64,000 bases of DNA from NCBI GenBank assembly GCA_905178155.1, contig CAJINV010000001.1, forward strand, positions 3,921,706 to 3,985,705. Direction: 5' to 3'. This document shows positions 11,024-22,907 of this stretch, in pieces. The first letter of the stretch is position 1. Every line of letters begins with the position of its first letter. Source of the DNA: Amoebophrya sp. A120 (taxonomy: Eukaryota; Sar; Dinophyceae; Syndiniales; Amoebophryaceae). Below the pieces are notes generated by a model. The model had not been told where the DNA came from. It did no database searches and saw nothing but the letters and a program-made list of their open reading frames with translations. Position numbers and translations under genes: made by a program.

Positions 11024-13176
11024 ATGTCGACTACAAGCAGTCAGCTTGAAACAAGCTCGAAGATGGACCAACCTACCGCGGAGATGGAGCAGATGCACGA
11101 TGGGGCGGAGGACGATACAAGTGACCTGAATGTTTTCTTGGAAAGCATGGTCACGAAAAACAGTAAATACGTCAGCCGGTTCGACCTGATCGGAGCAAAA
11201 AATAGCGAATTTTACTCATCGGATGCTGTGGTGAGGGTACTGATTAAGAACGCGGGAGAAACTGATGAAACGCCGTCGGATCTTCAAAATCTTCTTTCTA
11301 CGCCAACTAAAACGCCTGCGACCTGTGCGAGTCAGAGCACCCCTGCTACAGCCAATAAAGGAAGCACGATATCAGAACAAGAAAGTTATGGAGCGACTTC
11401 TCTCCCCCTACCCCGGAATTTCATCGTTTTTTAAACTATTGAGCAGGTTTGATTTTTTGTTTTTCGGCACCTGCTCACACATGCCGACGTCGGTTCCCGA
11501 GCATCAGATTCTGTACACTAGCTGCGGAAAAAGTGGGCCATGAAGTAGTACCCTGCGCACACTAGCTAATTTATTCGAACCATGTGAGATAGCTGGAAAG
11601 TTGCAAACTATCAAGCATGAGCCATCCGAATTTCGCGCAGCGGGCATATATATATAAATATTGCCATTCATGACATTGCACTATCTGGGTCCAAAGGCTC
11701 AGCAAACTTCTGAAGCCCCGGCTCCGAGTATTCTGGTGGGCCGGCTCTAGTGGAGTGAAAAATCATGAGCCGGCCCACAATTTGCAAAAATCAACAAAAG
11801 CTGCGCACTTTGGCGCAATGGACCTGATTTGAAAAAAATCGCAGTCCGCTGCATGTTCGGACCACTACCCCGAGGATTTTCCTGGATTTTTCGCTGCACA
11901 AAAACGACAAAAAAATAAAGCGAATGATCGTTATGGTTTTTGGTTTGGGTCGATTCGGGTTCTCCGTCGGGGGTTCAATACGAACATGCATGGTATGCTC
12001 AGAAACCGGCTCGACCAAACTATCTGCTGCATGATGGCAGCAGAGTTCCCAAGTTTGTTCGGGGGCGCAGTATGAACTTGCCCGGTATGCTCCACGTTTA
12101 GGGCGTGCATGTTTTTGCAATTGTAAGTAAAACTATTAAGCAGTTCAAGTTTTTATTTTTTTTGACCTGCTCAATAGTTTTCGGATCCGCAGAATCCGCA
12201 GATCTCGGATCTCGACTTGAACTCGAGATCCGAGATCCACGGATTTCGGACATGAGCATTTTGGTGGAAGCAAATTTCGGATGGCTCATGTATGATAAAG
12301 TAAAAGTTGCTAGCTATCTCACACGGTTCGGATAAAATGGCTAGTGTGCACAAGGTCACTTCTCATCGTCCGCTTTTTCCCTAGCTAGTGCACAGAGTCT
12401 GTCGCTCAGGTCCACACGCTCGGATCATGTGACCGGGTCGCATTTTTTTATTTTTCAGACCTGCTCAATAGTTTGAAAAACGATGAAAAACCGGGGTAGG
12501 GGGAGTGACCACGTGGGATAAAAGTTGTAGCTTCTCTGCTTCATTTGACTGGCCTGCGCAAGATTTTCTCGCAATCAGGAAGAACCCAACGTTCGCCGCG
12601 GACGACGTCCCTTTCGGGCAAAGGATGCAGCAGTTAGTTTCTGCAAACGAAGACCCGTATGCCATGGATGCCAGTATGTTCATGGCGGGTATTGGAACGG
12701 GCACTGGCTCGGCATCGCCGACAGGCTTGGCCATAAAAACACAGCAACAAGACGACACGCACCAAGTTTCGATGAGCGACTTTTTTCCACCAGAGAAAGA
12801 AAGCAACATGGACGAAAGCAGCACAGCGGCGCTAGAATTACAACGCGGATGCTACTTCGCCTGGAACGATCTTTTCTACCGCGGAAGCGGCGTCAGTTCC
12901 GTGCGAATTATAGGCGATAGTGAGAATGGAAACATCGAAGCAACTTTCGAAGTGGTTTCTCGTGAGGAGATCTACGACCGAGTGCTGGTTACACTGGAGG
13001 AAATAGGAGCTGCCACGAATACAACATCAGACATGACAAGCACAAGAACTCGGATCTTGATGCTCGATTCAACAGCTGACCACCTACTTCTGGCACACGG
13101 CACAAAGGCAAACGCGCATGCATTGGAACAGCTGACGCTAGGCATCACGGACTACTTGCTGGACTGTGAGAAGTGA
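11024..13176 (+). CDS. Hypothetical protein interrupted by a foldback element
   Basis: An ATG at 11024 opens an acidic, Ser/Thr-rich N-terminal part that reads to 11384 or slightly beyond. Coding resumes at about 12506 and runs to TGA at 13176. A GT-AG intron 11385-12505 gives matching phase 1 and a total of 343 residues. Joining at 11401/12505 also keeps the frame. The intron consists almost wholly of the inverted-repeat element at 11402-12505. The C-terminal half (about 12840-13170) is compact and non-repetitive, with alternating hydrophobic residues suggesting a folded alpha/beta domain (SVRIIGDSENGNIEATFEVV, then a helical tail ending YLLDCEK). No known family was recognised, and there is no signal peptide or membrane span. 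Confidence 0.6.
11402..12505. mobile_element. Foldback (long inverted repeat) element inside a gene
   Basis: The left end CTCCCCCTACCCCGG followed by TTTCATCGTTTTTTAAAC is inverted at the right end as GTTTGAAAAACGATGAAAAA then CCGGGGTAGGGGGAG. The two arms keep diverged similarity for about 240 bp, with shared CTATTGAGCAGGT, GTGTGAGATAGCT and CATGAGCCATCCGAA. The centre has further small hairpins, for example around 12190-12250. No transposase frame is visible. Flanks GCGACTTC and GTGACCAC are only partly alike, so a target duplication is uncertain. Confidence 0.75.
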
Positions 13177-13927
13177 AAGCAATGAGAGCTGCTGCTGTCC
13201 ACCTGGCGGGACCAGGAGTGATTCCTTGGAGACTGAAGATTAGGCTAGTACAACTACAGCGACAGTTTTACTACTTGCTTCTCAGTAGGAGATGACGTGT
13301 GACAGCAGGTTGTGTTGTATCACTTGAAATGTTGTAGCTACCGGCCGTTTTAGATTTGGATGGTGAGTTCTTCGCCTGTTGGCTCCTTTTTACGTCGACG
13401 CAAGCGCGCACGGCTTGAACCATTTCAAAAACTACGAGAAGACACAGATCGATGTGCTCGAAAGAACGCCTCTTGTATGGCTCAAGAGGCTTGTCGTGTT
13501 CACGTCATCGCTTCATTTCAGAAATGTGCCAAGAAAGAAGAAACACGAACAACGCTGAAGCGTGGCTGCTTATATACACAACAACGGCTCCGCTCAAATC
13601 GATCTTCGTGCTTTAATTCGTTTTTCACCGATCTCGCCTAGAAGAAGTTCCAACGTTTTCTCATGTTCTTCAAAGTGGAAATACGCATTTGTAAACAAAG
13701 ACAGGACAGACAAAGCAAAACAGTACTCCGCCGAACACTGGTGATATTTTGTTGTAGTTAATCTTAACGTGACCGAGATCGAAGCCGAGCCCACATTTCT
13801 TGTCCCCTTGCGTTTCTGCTCATTTGATGCAAAGCTCGGTGCTCGCGCTCTGCGAGACACCGTTACTTGCGATACTACGAAAACTAATCTTGCCTTTTAA
13901 AGAATCATATCGCGTCGAACCGAAAAA
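13177..13927. other. Intergenic
   Basis: This is mixed-composition sequence between the hypothetical gene and the deubiquitinase. Short open frames occur on both strands without codon bias or a recognisable product. I saw no repeats or RNA genes. Confidence 0.5.
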
Positions 13928-16900
13928 ATGACGACCTCGCCCGCGCCCGCCCCGGAGCAGGGCAGTACTGCCTGGATGGTGGTAAAAACGGGCGCGAAGC
14001 CGGACGACATTATGGGTAAAGTGAGGCACGGGATGAAGCAGATCAAAGTCCCGACCGCGGGGAACAAGGTTTACAAGGACGAGTGCTGTTACTCCTTCGA
14101 CAACCCCTACTCACCAACCGGACTTTACGTCAACCTGTCCACGTGGTTCGGGTGCGGCAAGCGGTTCCTGGAAACAGACGCAGCGCGCTCGGACAACAAC
14201 ACGCTATACCTGAAGTTGAAGTACACCAAAATTTACCACAAGGAGAGTGAGGAGAAAAAAGTACTTTTTTCGTCTTTGAATGATTGAGGAGGTCGACTTT
14301 CTGTGACAGTGACTCCGCTTTTGCTTTTGGTATGTGATACTACTTTGATATCTTCCGCCATGGCTGGAAGATAGAAGAAAAATCAATTTCCATGCACTAT
14401 CTTCACCACCCATCTCCACAGGACCAGCCGGTGACGACGCTGGGTATCGGCGTTCAGGGCGGCTTCGCCGCACAAGAATTTGATCTGAAGAAGGAGTATT
14501 TCCTCACCGTATTCGAGAAGGACCACGTCGTGGCCGAGCTTCCCTACCCCTTCGGCCCGGACGCCGACATACCCATGTTGGTGAACACGTGCTGCGAGGC
14601 CGTGGAAAAGCACGCGGGTGCCGCCGCCATGGCCGCGAGCACCGTGTGGGAGGACAAGGACGAGCTGAAACCTTCGAAATACTCGGAAGGCCTCGTCCAA
14701 CTGCCCGTGGGCGACAAAAAATTGTCACCGTATAATACTTCTATGTCCATGTTGATTTTGTGTGTTTTCTTTGTGAATTTGTTTTCGGTTTATTCCTCCT
14801 GATGCTTATCGACGCAATGAATCGCGTTGGTGCGACGTTGCATCGTCGCTCCTCGCGATACGAAGTAGATGAAATCCAAAACTACAGTGACCCGTCCACG
14901 TGGAAGTGCGAGATCCACGGCGCAACGGACAATCTGTGGCTCAACCTTTCCGACGGCTTCATCGGCGGCGGCCGAAAAAATTGGGACGGGTCCGGCGGAT
15001 CGGGCGGCGCGTTGGAGCACTACGAGGCGGAAAAGGCAAAGGGGAACAACTTTCCGCTTGTCGTAAAGCTAGGTACGATAACGCCACAGGGCGCCGACGT
15101 TTTTTCCTATGCGCCGGACGAAAACGACCTGGTCATAGATCCCAAACTCGGGGACCACCTGGCCCACTGGGGAATCGACATTATGAAGCAGGAAAAAACC
15201 GCAAAAACGATGGCGGAGCTGACGGTCGAGCTGAACGCGAATTACGACTGGGGGAAGGTGTGCGAGAGCGGGGCGAGTTTGGAACGGTTGTACGGCCCCG
15301 GGTACGTCGGGTTCCAGAATCTCGGGAACACTTGCTACATGAACAGTTCGCTCCAGTTGCTCCTATCCCTACCAGAGGTGAAGGACCGGTACTGCGACAG
15401 CGCGCGGCAACTCTTGTTGACCGCCACCCCGCACCAACTGCCCAGCGACGTCCTCGCGCAGTTTGCAAAAGTCGCGACGGCCACCAACGCGGAGAAGGAT
15501 TTGGAAGAGTCCCGCTACCCCAGGAAGGAAGACGACCCGAACGACGAATCCAACACGATTGCGATGCGCATGTTCCGGGCCGCCGCGATAGAAAACACCT
15601 CGGACTTTTCTACGAACCGCCAGCAGGACGCAGAGGAGTTCATCCGGTATTTTTTCACCCGCCTCGCCACTGCGGAGAAGCAGGGCGCGGACCGACTAGC
15701 GATGGTGGGGCCCCGAAACGAGCGCCCAACGCCCACCGAGGACCTGTTTATGTTCGAGAAAGAGGAACGGTACGAGGGGAACGGGGAAGTGGCCTACCTG
15801 CCAGCGGTGGACTGCTTTTTACAGCTCATGATCAACATGGAAGACGCGGTGGCCGAGCCCGCGGCGAAGAAGCAAAAACTAGAGTCCGGCGAGGAAGGGG
15901 TAACGTCGGTATTTAGTGTACATTTTGATAAAGTTCAAGTTGATGTGTCGTGCACGGAATTCTTTTCTACCAACGAACGTCATGATCATGATCTACTTTC
16001 AAGTTTCGCGTGTTGATGAGCAGCATTCAGTTTCAGTAGATTCTAATTCTTTCTTTTACCGTCACCGTGTGTGGGTGTAGCGGAAAGTAGCAAGTCAGTG
16101 AATCTGATTTTTTTCCCTGAAGATATTCAATATCAATTGCATTTCCACCTGCATTTTTTTCTCACAGGTACCAGAAATCCCTTTTGAGCGCGCATTGTCC
16201 AGGATATTTGAATCCGAGGACATGGGGCCCGACCAGCTGTTTCGGGGGCGTCGGGTCGCCCGCTCACTGCACATGAAGACCATGCCCAAGTACCTCTTTG
16301 TGCAGGTCCAAAGGTATTACGTGGACTCCGCCACCTGGACACACAAGAAGCGTGAGTGCACCTGTCCCGTACCGGAGACACTAGACCTCGAGAAATACCG
16401 CGCGCCGGCCAAGGGCGAGGATGGAAAATGCAGGCCCGGGGAAAAACTGATGCCAGATGAGCCAGGTACTTATAAGAATACTCAAACATGAAGTTTCTCA
16501 GTATGTCGGGCCTATTCTATGATGTATATGTTCATCTTGCACGTAGCTGGCCCTGGCCCACTTGAGATGCCCTGCTGTCCATTTCCACTTGATATAATTG
16601 AAAAAAAACAGCCGCCGCCGGGCCGGAGCCCGACATGGCGCTCGTGGAACAGTTATCCGTCATGGGATTCTCAGAAAACGGATGCAAGCGGGCCTGTCTT
16701 GCGGTAAGCAACCGGGGTGTCGAGGAAGCTTCAGAGTGGATTTTTGCCCACATGGAAGACCCGGACTTCAACGACCCGCTTCCTGCAGCAGGTAGTTTTG
16801 GCTTAGAAAGAGCGAGTTAGAACTTGTGTGTATCGACATGACCAGGAGTGATGTGCGAAAAATCAATCTGGATGGTCTGATGCAGGTTTTACAAATCGAC

Positions 16901-17354
16901 GAAATTATTTGTTTCATCTTCGTTTTCCACAGGCGCGTCGGCCCCCGCTCCCGCAGCGGATAGCGTGGATATGGAGCAGGTCCAGCTCCTCCAAGCCATC
17001 ACCGGGTTCGCCGAGAAGCACTGCAAGCGCGCGCTGAAGCAAAACGGCAACAATCCAGACGTTGCCGCCGCGTGGTTGATGGAGCGCAGCGCCGCCGATT
17101 TGGATGCAGAGGAGCAAAGCGCGAATGCGGGAGGTGGCACGGCAGGGGCCACAAGCTCTTTTACCGACGGGGTCGGAAAGTATTCTCTCGTCGGCTTCAT
17201 TAGTCACGTGGGCAAAGCGACAAGCAGTGGGCACTACGTGGCACACATAAAGAAGGACGGGCAATGGTGCTTGTTTGACGACGAAAAAGTCGCCAAGAGC
17301 GCCCAAACGCCGTTTGAGTACGGCTATGTCTACTGCTTTAAGCGGGATACTTGA
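13928..17354 (+). CDS. Ubiquitin carboxyl-terminal hydrolase, USP5/USP13 (isopeptidase T) type
   Basis: There are six exons, 13928-14260, 14422-14729, 14888-15899, 16168-16465, 16612-16791 and 16933-17354. All introns are GT-AG with matching phases, giving 850 residues, close to the usual USP5 length. Domains in order are an N-terminal variant UBP region, a ZnF-UBP domain (about 14890-15180, LWLNLSDGF and HWGID), then the catalytic domain with the Cys box GFQNLGNTCYMNSS (about 15308-15350), QQDAEEFIRYF (about 15620), two UBA domains (about 16635-16770 and 16965-17080) and the His box SSGHYVAHI plus WCLFDDEKV (about 17220-17290). USP5 enzymes disassemble free, unanchored polyubiquitin in the cytosol. 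The Cys and His boxes are intact, so the enzyme should be active. The ZnF-UBP motif keeps Trp and Arg of the ubiquitin-tail pocket, but three of the four zinc ligand positions read His, Gly and Gly. Confidence 0.95.
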
Positions 17355-17950
17355 ATTTTCTGAAGCGACCAGACAAGAAGTGTCAGGGCGATCGTTTATC
17401 GTCCTTAGCATTTTTTATACGAAAAAAGGCGACAACATCTATCGCACACGCACGTGCGCATGCCTGTCGTTGGATTGGCAGAGTGGAGCTTTATCTTCCT
17501 CTTGATCCCAACTCCAACATTAAAGGAGCTTGTGTTCGCTGCAGTTCCAACAGGCAAAGAAATCCAAATTCGAAGAATCCTGTTTCTACCACAAAAAAAT
17601 GTGCAACTTGCACAAGAACGCTCCGCAAAAAATTCGTTACAAGCTTGCAAAAAAGCGACAAGCTTTGTGAAGGTGAAGATAACAAAGCAAAATCATCTCC
17701 AGACTGCCGCAAGTTGGGCTTGAAAAGCACGACAGTGCATAGACACGCTCTTCATATTAAGGTTGAAAAAGCACATGCACGACGTCATCGGTTGTCACTG
17801 TCGGGTCTCGACACGTCTGTATCAGCAAAAGTATCTGCTTGTAGTTTTCTCAGCACCAGCTTCACTTGCAATTATTGCACAAGAACTCAGATCTACTCAC
17901 GTTATTTTAAAGTTCTGGTGCTATTTACTTTTACATCAATCACGATCACG

Positions 17951-20125
17951 ATGGACTTCGTTTCGTCAGCAACGTTGGAGCAAAAAACCCGTCGCGACAA
18001 CGGGGAGGACATTCAATTGATAGACCCGCTTTCTTCCCCACCTCTCGTCCACCACCACCAGAGTCGGTTTCCGGGAGATAATTCGAAGTTGACTACGCCA
18101 CCACTGGGCGGAAGCGGCGGTGGATCGAGCAGCAGCACTTCGAACCCCGGTAGCAAACAGACGCTAGTATCAGGAGGCGGAGGTGGAGCACGAACAACAT
18201 CAAATCATGGCGCGACATCAAACTACACTAGCGACGGCGACCACAGCCTGGATCTGTTTTCCTGGCAGGACGGCATGTATGGGTCCGGCGGCACGACCAC
18301 AGGCTCGACGTCGAAGAACACTCTACACTCCTCGCCCTACGAACACCCCTACAAGAAGAAACCTTCCGCGACAACCACGGGTGGTGGTTCTTCCAGTGGT
18401 CACAACAAGCTGCACACGCCGGAACTCGGCCTGGAGGAGATCGTGATGGGATTCGGTCTCCGCGACCTCGGCGGGCAGTCCAAGGCGCAACAGAGGAAGC
18501 TCGTGAAGCACTGGCTAGTGTTCCAACTGTGCGGCTGGGTGTGCCTGGTTTTGCTCTATTTCAACGAGTCCAGCAACCAGCAGCGGTTCGACTCGGAGCT
18601 CGCAAACCACTGCCACCGCGACCCGGACAGTGGTATTTGCCTCGGCCCGGAGTGGAAGCAGGTGCTGTATCGCGATGTGCAGCTGGGTGGCGGCACGGGC
18701 GACTTGGGCGAACAGTCTTTCGACTTCCAGACCACGAGTCAGCCGGCAACGGCACTGGTGGTTGTAGACCCCTACCTCGACACGCCCGGCGCAGCAAGTT
18801 CTAGTACCTCCAGTGGTGGTCCCGGGGGATTTTTCTCCGGGTCCTCTGGGAGCAGCAGCAGCAGCGGGCCTGGCCCAGGGCGCGGCGCGGACGGGCCGGA
18901 CGTGTTCTTTCCGCCGACTTCGAAAGCCCGGCCGGACGCGGAAACCTCCACCAACACGCACTACCGGGTGCGCATCGACCGCGTGCTGCCCAACCGCGGG
19001 GGCTTCACCAGCAACCCAGATTGCACCGGACCCAACCCCAGCCCGCTGCTGTGCAACGGAAACGTGTTCGGCGGCGCCACGTCCGTGGCCGCGTCCAACG
19101 GCTTCATGACGGTGATGCAGCGCGGCGCGCACGCCTTCAGCGTCGAGGACTTCTCGGACGAGGCAAAGCAGGCGGGCACCGTGTCCTGGCGGGTCACGGT
19201 CTCCCACCGGTTACCTGCGCGCAAGTCCAGCCGGTACCGGATCTACGTGCAGGACGTCATCATGGACCCCGAGCACATCCGCCGCATGACCACCGAGGCG
19301 CAGTGCGCGTTTGAGGGCGCGTGGAAAAAGTTCAACGAAAAGCACCAGGGCAAGGACGAGGACGTCAGCGTGTTGCGGTCCGAATGGGTCATGAATTTGG
19401 GGATTTTAACCAGTTTACTCTTCCTCGCGGTCGTTTACCGTATGTTCGAGAAACAGGACCCAAATACAAAACACTTGGCGTACGTGCAGCTGGCAAAGTT
19501 CGCGATCTGCGACTTCCCGGTGCAAATCTCGCTCGTCGGCTACTTCCTCAACTGGTACGACCGCAGCGGCATGCGCTGCCAAATGTGCCTCTTCGACGTC
19601 GACCACTGTCAGGTTCGTGCTGCATGGCATGTGCCTGATTTGATTTGCGATATTTTTCTAGACGAGCCAAAGACATGACTATGATTGATTCTAGTTTTTC
19701 TTCAAGAAAAAAGCAACTCCTGACGAATTTAAGCTAGTACAATTTGAACTTGATGGCTGCATCTTCCCCATTTCACACATCACCAGGCCGACTACCTTTT
19801 TCACGGTGTCAACATCTTCGTGGTTCTGTTCATTCTCGCCTCCGCGGCGCTCACCAGCCTGCTGCTGGTCAAGTACCACCGAGACGCCGAGAAAGTGTAC
19901 ACCGACGACGAGATTTGCATGATAAAAAGCCTGCAGCTCGGAGCGATCTGCGTTGCCATACTGCCCTTCACCACCGGATTTCTCATGGTGAGTCGCGACC
20001 AACTCCTCTTCCCCATGCTGTGGTACGCAATTGTGGGAGTACCCTGCGTCATTGGCTGGGTCTGCGTGGCTTTTCTTGGTATGAAAGAGAAACGAGCCCG
20101 CGGTCAGAGAAGATTCGGGACGTAA
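17951..20125 (+). CDS. Multispan membrane protein of unknown function
   Basis: The ATG at 17951 follows AT-rich leader sequence. Exons are 17951-19612 and 19787-20125, joined CAG|GTTCG...CCAG|GCC in phase 0. The first 170 residues are Gly/Ser-rich and disordered. A membrane span follows (about 18510-18560, VFQLCGWVCLVLLYF), then a lumenal or extracellular region of some 280 residues broken by a Ser/Gly run (about 18790-18900). Further spans lie near 19395-19440, 19500-19560, 19800-19870, 19935-19990 and 20005-20075. The overall plan (one span, large loop, then a cluster of spans) resembles Wntless/GPR180-like loop-plus-7TM proteins, but I see no diagnostic motif. The last span is followed by a possible donor at 20079, so the true C-terminus may continue into downstream exons near 20782-20910. 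Confidence 0.65.
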
Positions 20126-21655
20126 TATTTCTCTTCCAAAGCACTTCCGCATTTTTGAGCAGAAGTCGTCGAACACAAAAATGACATTATCGGTGATGTT
20201 GCAAAGATGAACCGCGCGCGCGCGCTTTGTATGAAATTTGATTTCAAAAGAGCAAGGGCAAGCGCCGTTCTCTTGTGTGCAATATCGTATACGTAGGGAA
20301 GAGAAGTTTGGCTTGAAGATTCAAGTTTTTGCTGGTATAAGGATTTGCTACCCATTCCTGTGCATGATGGAGGACGACAGGTACTCGCTCTTACTTTACT
20401 TAAGTAGGTAGTGCGTGACCGACGTGGGGCGTTGTATCTGTTTCATGATCATGCTAATGTCAATGCCAGTAAGTAGAGCATCTTGATCTTTTTCCATTTC
20501 CTCGCAGTTGCTGCATGTTCACTTGCAGTGACTCAGTAAACTCTAATAGACTCGTGCTTTTGATGTTTATCTGCAATGCTGATCCCAGGTATTACTAGGT
20601 ATTCGCGGGCACATCATCGCGCGCGCTCCAGCTACGACACACAAGAACACTGCTTCACCATGATGTAGAAGATGACTCGAATGATCTGGTATGATCTATT
20701 GCTGACCTCGACTTTCATTCTGCCCTACCACATCATGCATAATGTAAATGCATTTTTTTGTAGATTCCGCTTTTTTCGCAGTTTTTCAGTCTCGGGATCA
20801 TTGGGGCTTTCTGGTGTTTCTGTTCCATATCGCACGCACTCGGTGGAAATCCACAACGAAAAACCGTTCCGCTGCGATCGTACTTGCTGCGAATCAGCGC
20901 TACCGATAAAACAAAGAACACGGTGCTGGAGGATCAGTCGTGCGTGCGCTGAACTACATTTTGCAGCGGAGGAGCATCACTGCAACAGTAAGTAGACGGT
21001 CCGTGCGAGTATCTTAAGGCTGGGACGGAATTTCGCCGTACTAAGGAACAAAAACGTGGTTAGATCAAAGAACAACAACAAGCCGGAGCTTCCAAGAATT
21101 AGTTTTCGCGCAGAAGCGCCGCCGGAATTTGCCGTGTTGCTGCCGCAGTAGCACTTCACAATGATGTGCTGGATGTTGGTGTGGTTCTAGCACGACCACA
21201 GCGATATGACGATACATAGTAGGTGCGAGAACTTCCTGTGTTTCATTTTGGTTTCGCTCGCCGGATGGGGAAATCTTCGCAGTTCGTGGCTCGTGTCCGA
21301 GGTCTACTGCTGCTTCATGCGAACCTGCTTCGGTCCGGGTCCAGGTCCCAAAAAAGCGCCGCGCCAACAAGAACAGAAGGTCCGCTACAGTTCCAAGGAA
21401 GCGGAAGCGCTGCACAGATGTTGTTGATTTTTCGGTTTTGGTTGGCTTCAATAGCTTGGTCACGTTTCTTCCTTGCCGCTGGCCAAAGGAATGACGTCAG
21501 TTACGCGGCGAGGCATTTCCATCGAGGCAAACGCAAACGGCGGAGTTGATGCCACCTGCGACCTCCATGGCGAAAGTTGCCCACATCTGCGAAGATCTAC
21601 TTCTGCTGATTAATGGGCGTCTGTGGCGGTTGGACGAAGAGGAAAAACATGAACT
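20126..21655. other. Mostly non-coding; possible terminal exons of the upstream membrane protein
   Basis: After a TTTTTTCGCAG acceptor at 20771-20781, two overlapping frames stay open and contain a hydrophobic stretch (about 20800-20840). The frame matching a phase-1 donor at 20078 reads to a TAA at about 20910 and includes GFLVFLFHIARTRWKS. A short open frame from ATG 21549 to 21674 (MAKVAHICEDLLLLINGR near its start) runs straight into the left edge of the inverted-repeat element. Neither has a homologue I recognise. The rest is AT-rich and featureless apart from a GCGCGCGCGC run at 20216-20225. Confidence 0.3.
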
Positions 21656-22907
21656 GGAGCGGGGTAACAATTGATTCAACTAAGTCGCCCCGGCGCCTTA
21701 GTCGTCCGTCCGGCCGGACGGACGACTAAGTCGCCGTTTGCGGCGGGAAGCTTTTCCCTTCAGGCTAGCTGCCCCCCCAGAACCAAAATCGATATCGCGA
21801 AGCGAGCACCGTCCAGAAACCGTATGCAAAGTCGCACTTTTTCAAATGGATTTTCATGGTTTTGGCATGTTTCTTTTTTTTTGGATTTCCGAAAAAAAAA
21901 CGCAAACTCAGCTCGTCGCGTCATACATATTCATATCATCGTCGCTGTTTGCAAAAAATATTTTTTTTACAGTTTTTCATTTGAAAAAGTGCGCTTTTTC
22001 AAAGGCGCTTTTCGCATTTGAAAAAGTGCGCTTCCCGCTCCAGCAGCGTCCCGTCCCAGCAGCGCCGTGTTCCCGGGTGGGGGGGGGTTGCGCGTTCGCC
22101 AGACGCGCAACCCGCCACGACAACGCCATGCCACCGCGATTGCAACTCCGGGAAGAAAACGCTTCCTCCACGAGCAAAGCGCACTCATCTACTGTGCCAC
22201 CCTGCTTGAGTGGCCGCAAGCGTGGCGAAAGCTGGGAAAATTCAGCGCTCCCGCGGGTGACGCTAGCAACGAGGACGACGAACGGTTAGGCAGTCGGCGA
22301 TTAGTATCGTAGTAAATTAATAACGTACGCGCGACCATGATCTTCTGGCCGTGCGGGGTTTTGAAAAAACTGATACGCTGCCTGCGATCCCGCATACCCC
22401 CACTGTGCCGCTGTGGTTACTGCCGCTGCGCTTGGAAAAGAATGTTCTTTTCCAAGCGCAGCGGCAGTAACCACGTGGCGGGTTGCGCGTCTGGCGGGTT
22501 GCGCGTCTGGCGAACGCGCAACCCCCCCCCACCCGGGAACACGGCGCTGCTGGGACGGGACGCTGCTGGAGCGGGAAGCGCACTTTTTCAAATGCGAAAA
22601 GCGCCTTTGAAAAAGCGCACTTTTTCAAATGAAAAACTGTAAAAAAAATATTTTTTGCAAACAGCGACGATGATATGAATATGTATGACGCGACGAGCTG
22701 AGTTTGCGTTTTTTTTTCGGAAATCCAAAAAAAAAGAAACATGCCAAAACCATGAAAATCCATTTGAAAAAGTGCGACTTTGCATACGGTTTCTGGACGG
22801 TGCTCGCTTCGCGATATCGATTTTGGTTCTGGGGGGGCAGCTAGCCTGAAGGGAAAAGCTTCCCGCCGCAAACGGCGACTTAGTTGAGTCAATTGTTACC
22901 CCGCTCC
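21656..22907. mobile_element. Large inverted-repeat (foldback) element
   Basis: The outer ends are GGAGCGGGGTAACAATTGA on the left and its inverse on the right (TCAATTGTTACCCCGCTCC, ending 22907). The arms are about 430-450 bp and almost identical in inverse orientation. They include AGCTAGCTGCC/GGCAGCTAGCCT, a TTTTCAAATGGATTTTCATG block, poly-A and poly-T runs, and a G9 or C9 tract. The left arm has an extra 45-nt palindrome near 21690-21735 (CGTCCGTCCGGCCGGACGGA), and the right arm has a duplicated GCGCGTCTGGCGGGTT block near 22485-22510. The 370-bp centre carries another perfect hairpin. Frames open on both strands simply mirror each other, and no transposase is visible. Confidence 0.8.
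22413..22474. repeat. Perfect 30-bp hairpin with 2-nt loop
   Basis: The stem starts GTGGTTACTGCCGCTGCGCT and runs to 22442. After the loop TG, the exact inverse runs to 22474. It lies in the centre of the larger inverted-repeat element. Confidence 0.9.

Noticed and set aside
14900-15916. 338-codon plus-strand frame overlapping the deubiquitinase
   Set aside because: It is a frame-shifted shadow; the other frame contains the intact catalytic Cys box and UBP domain.
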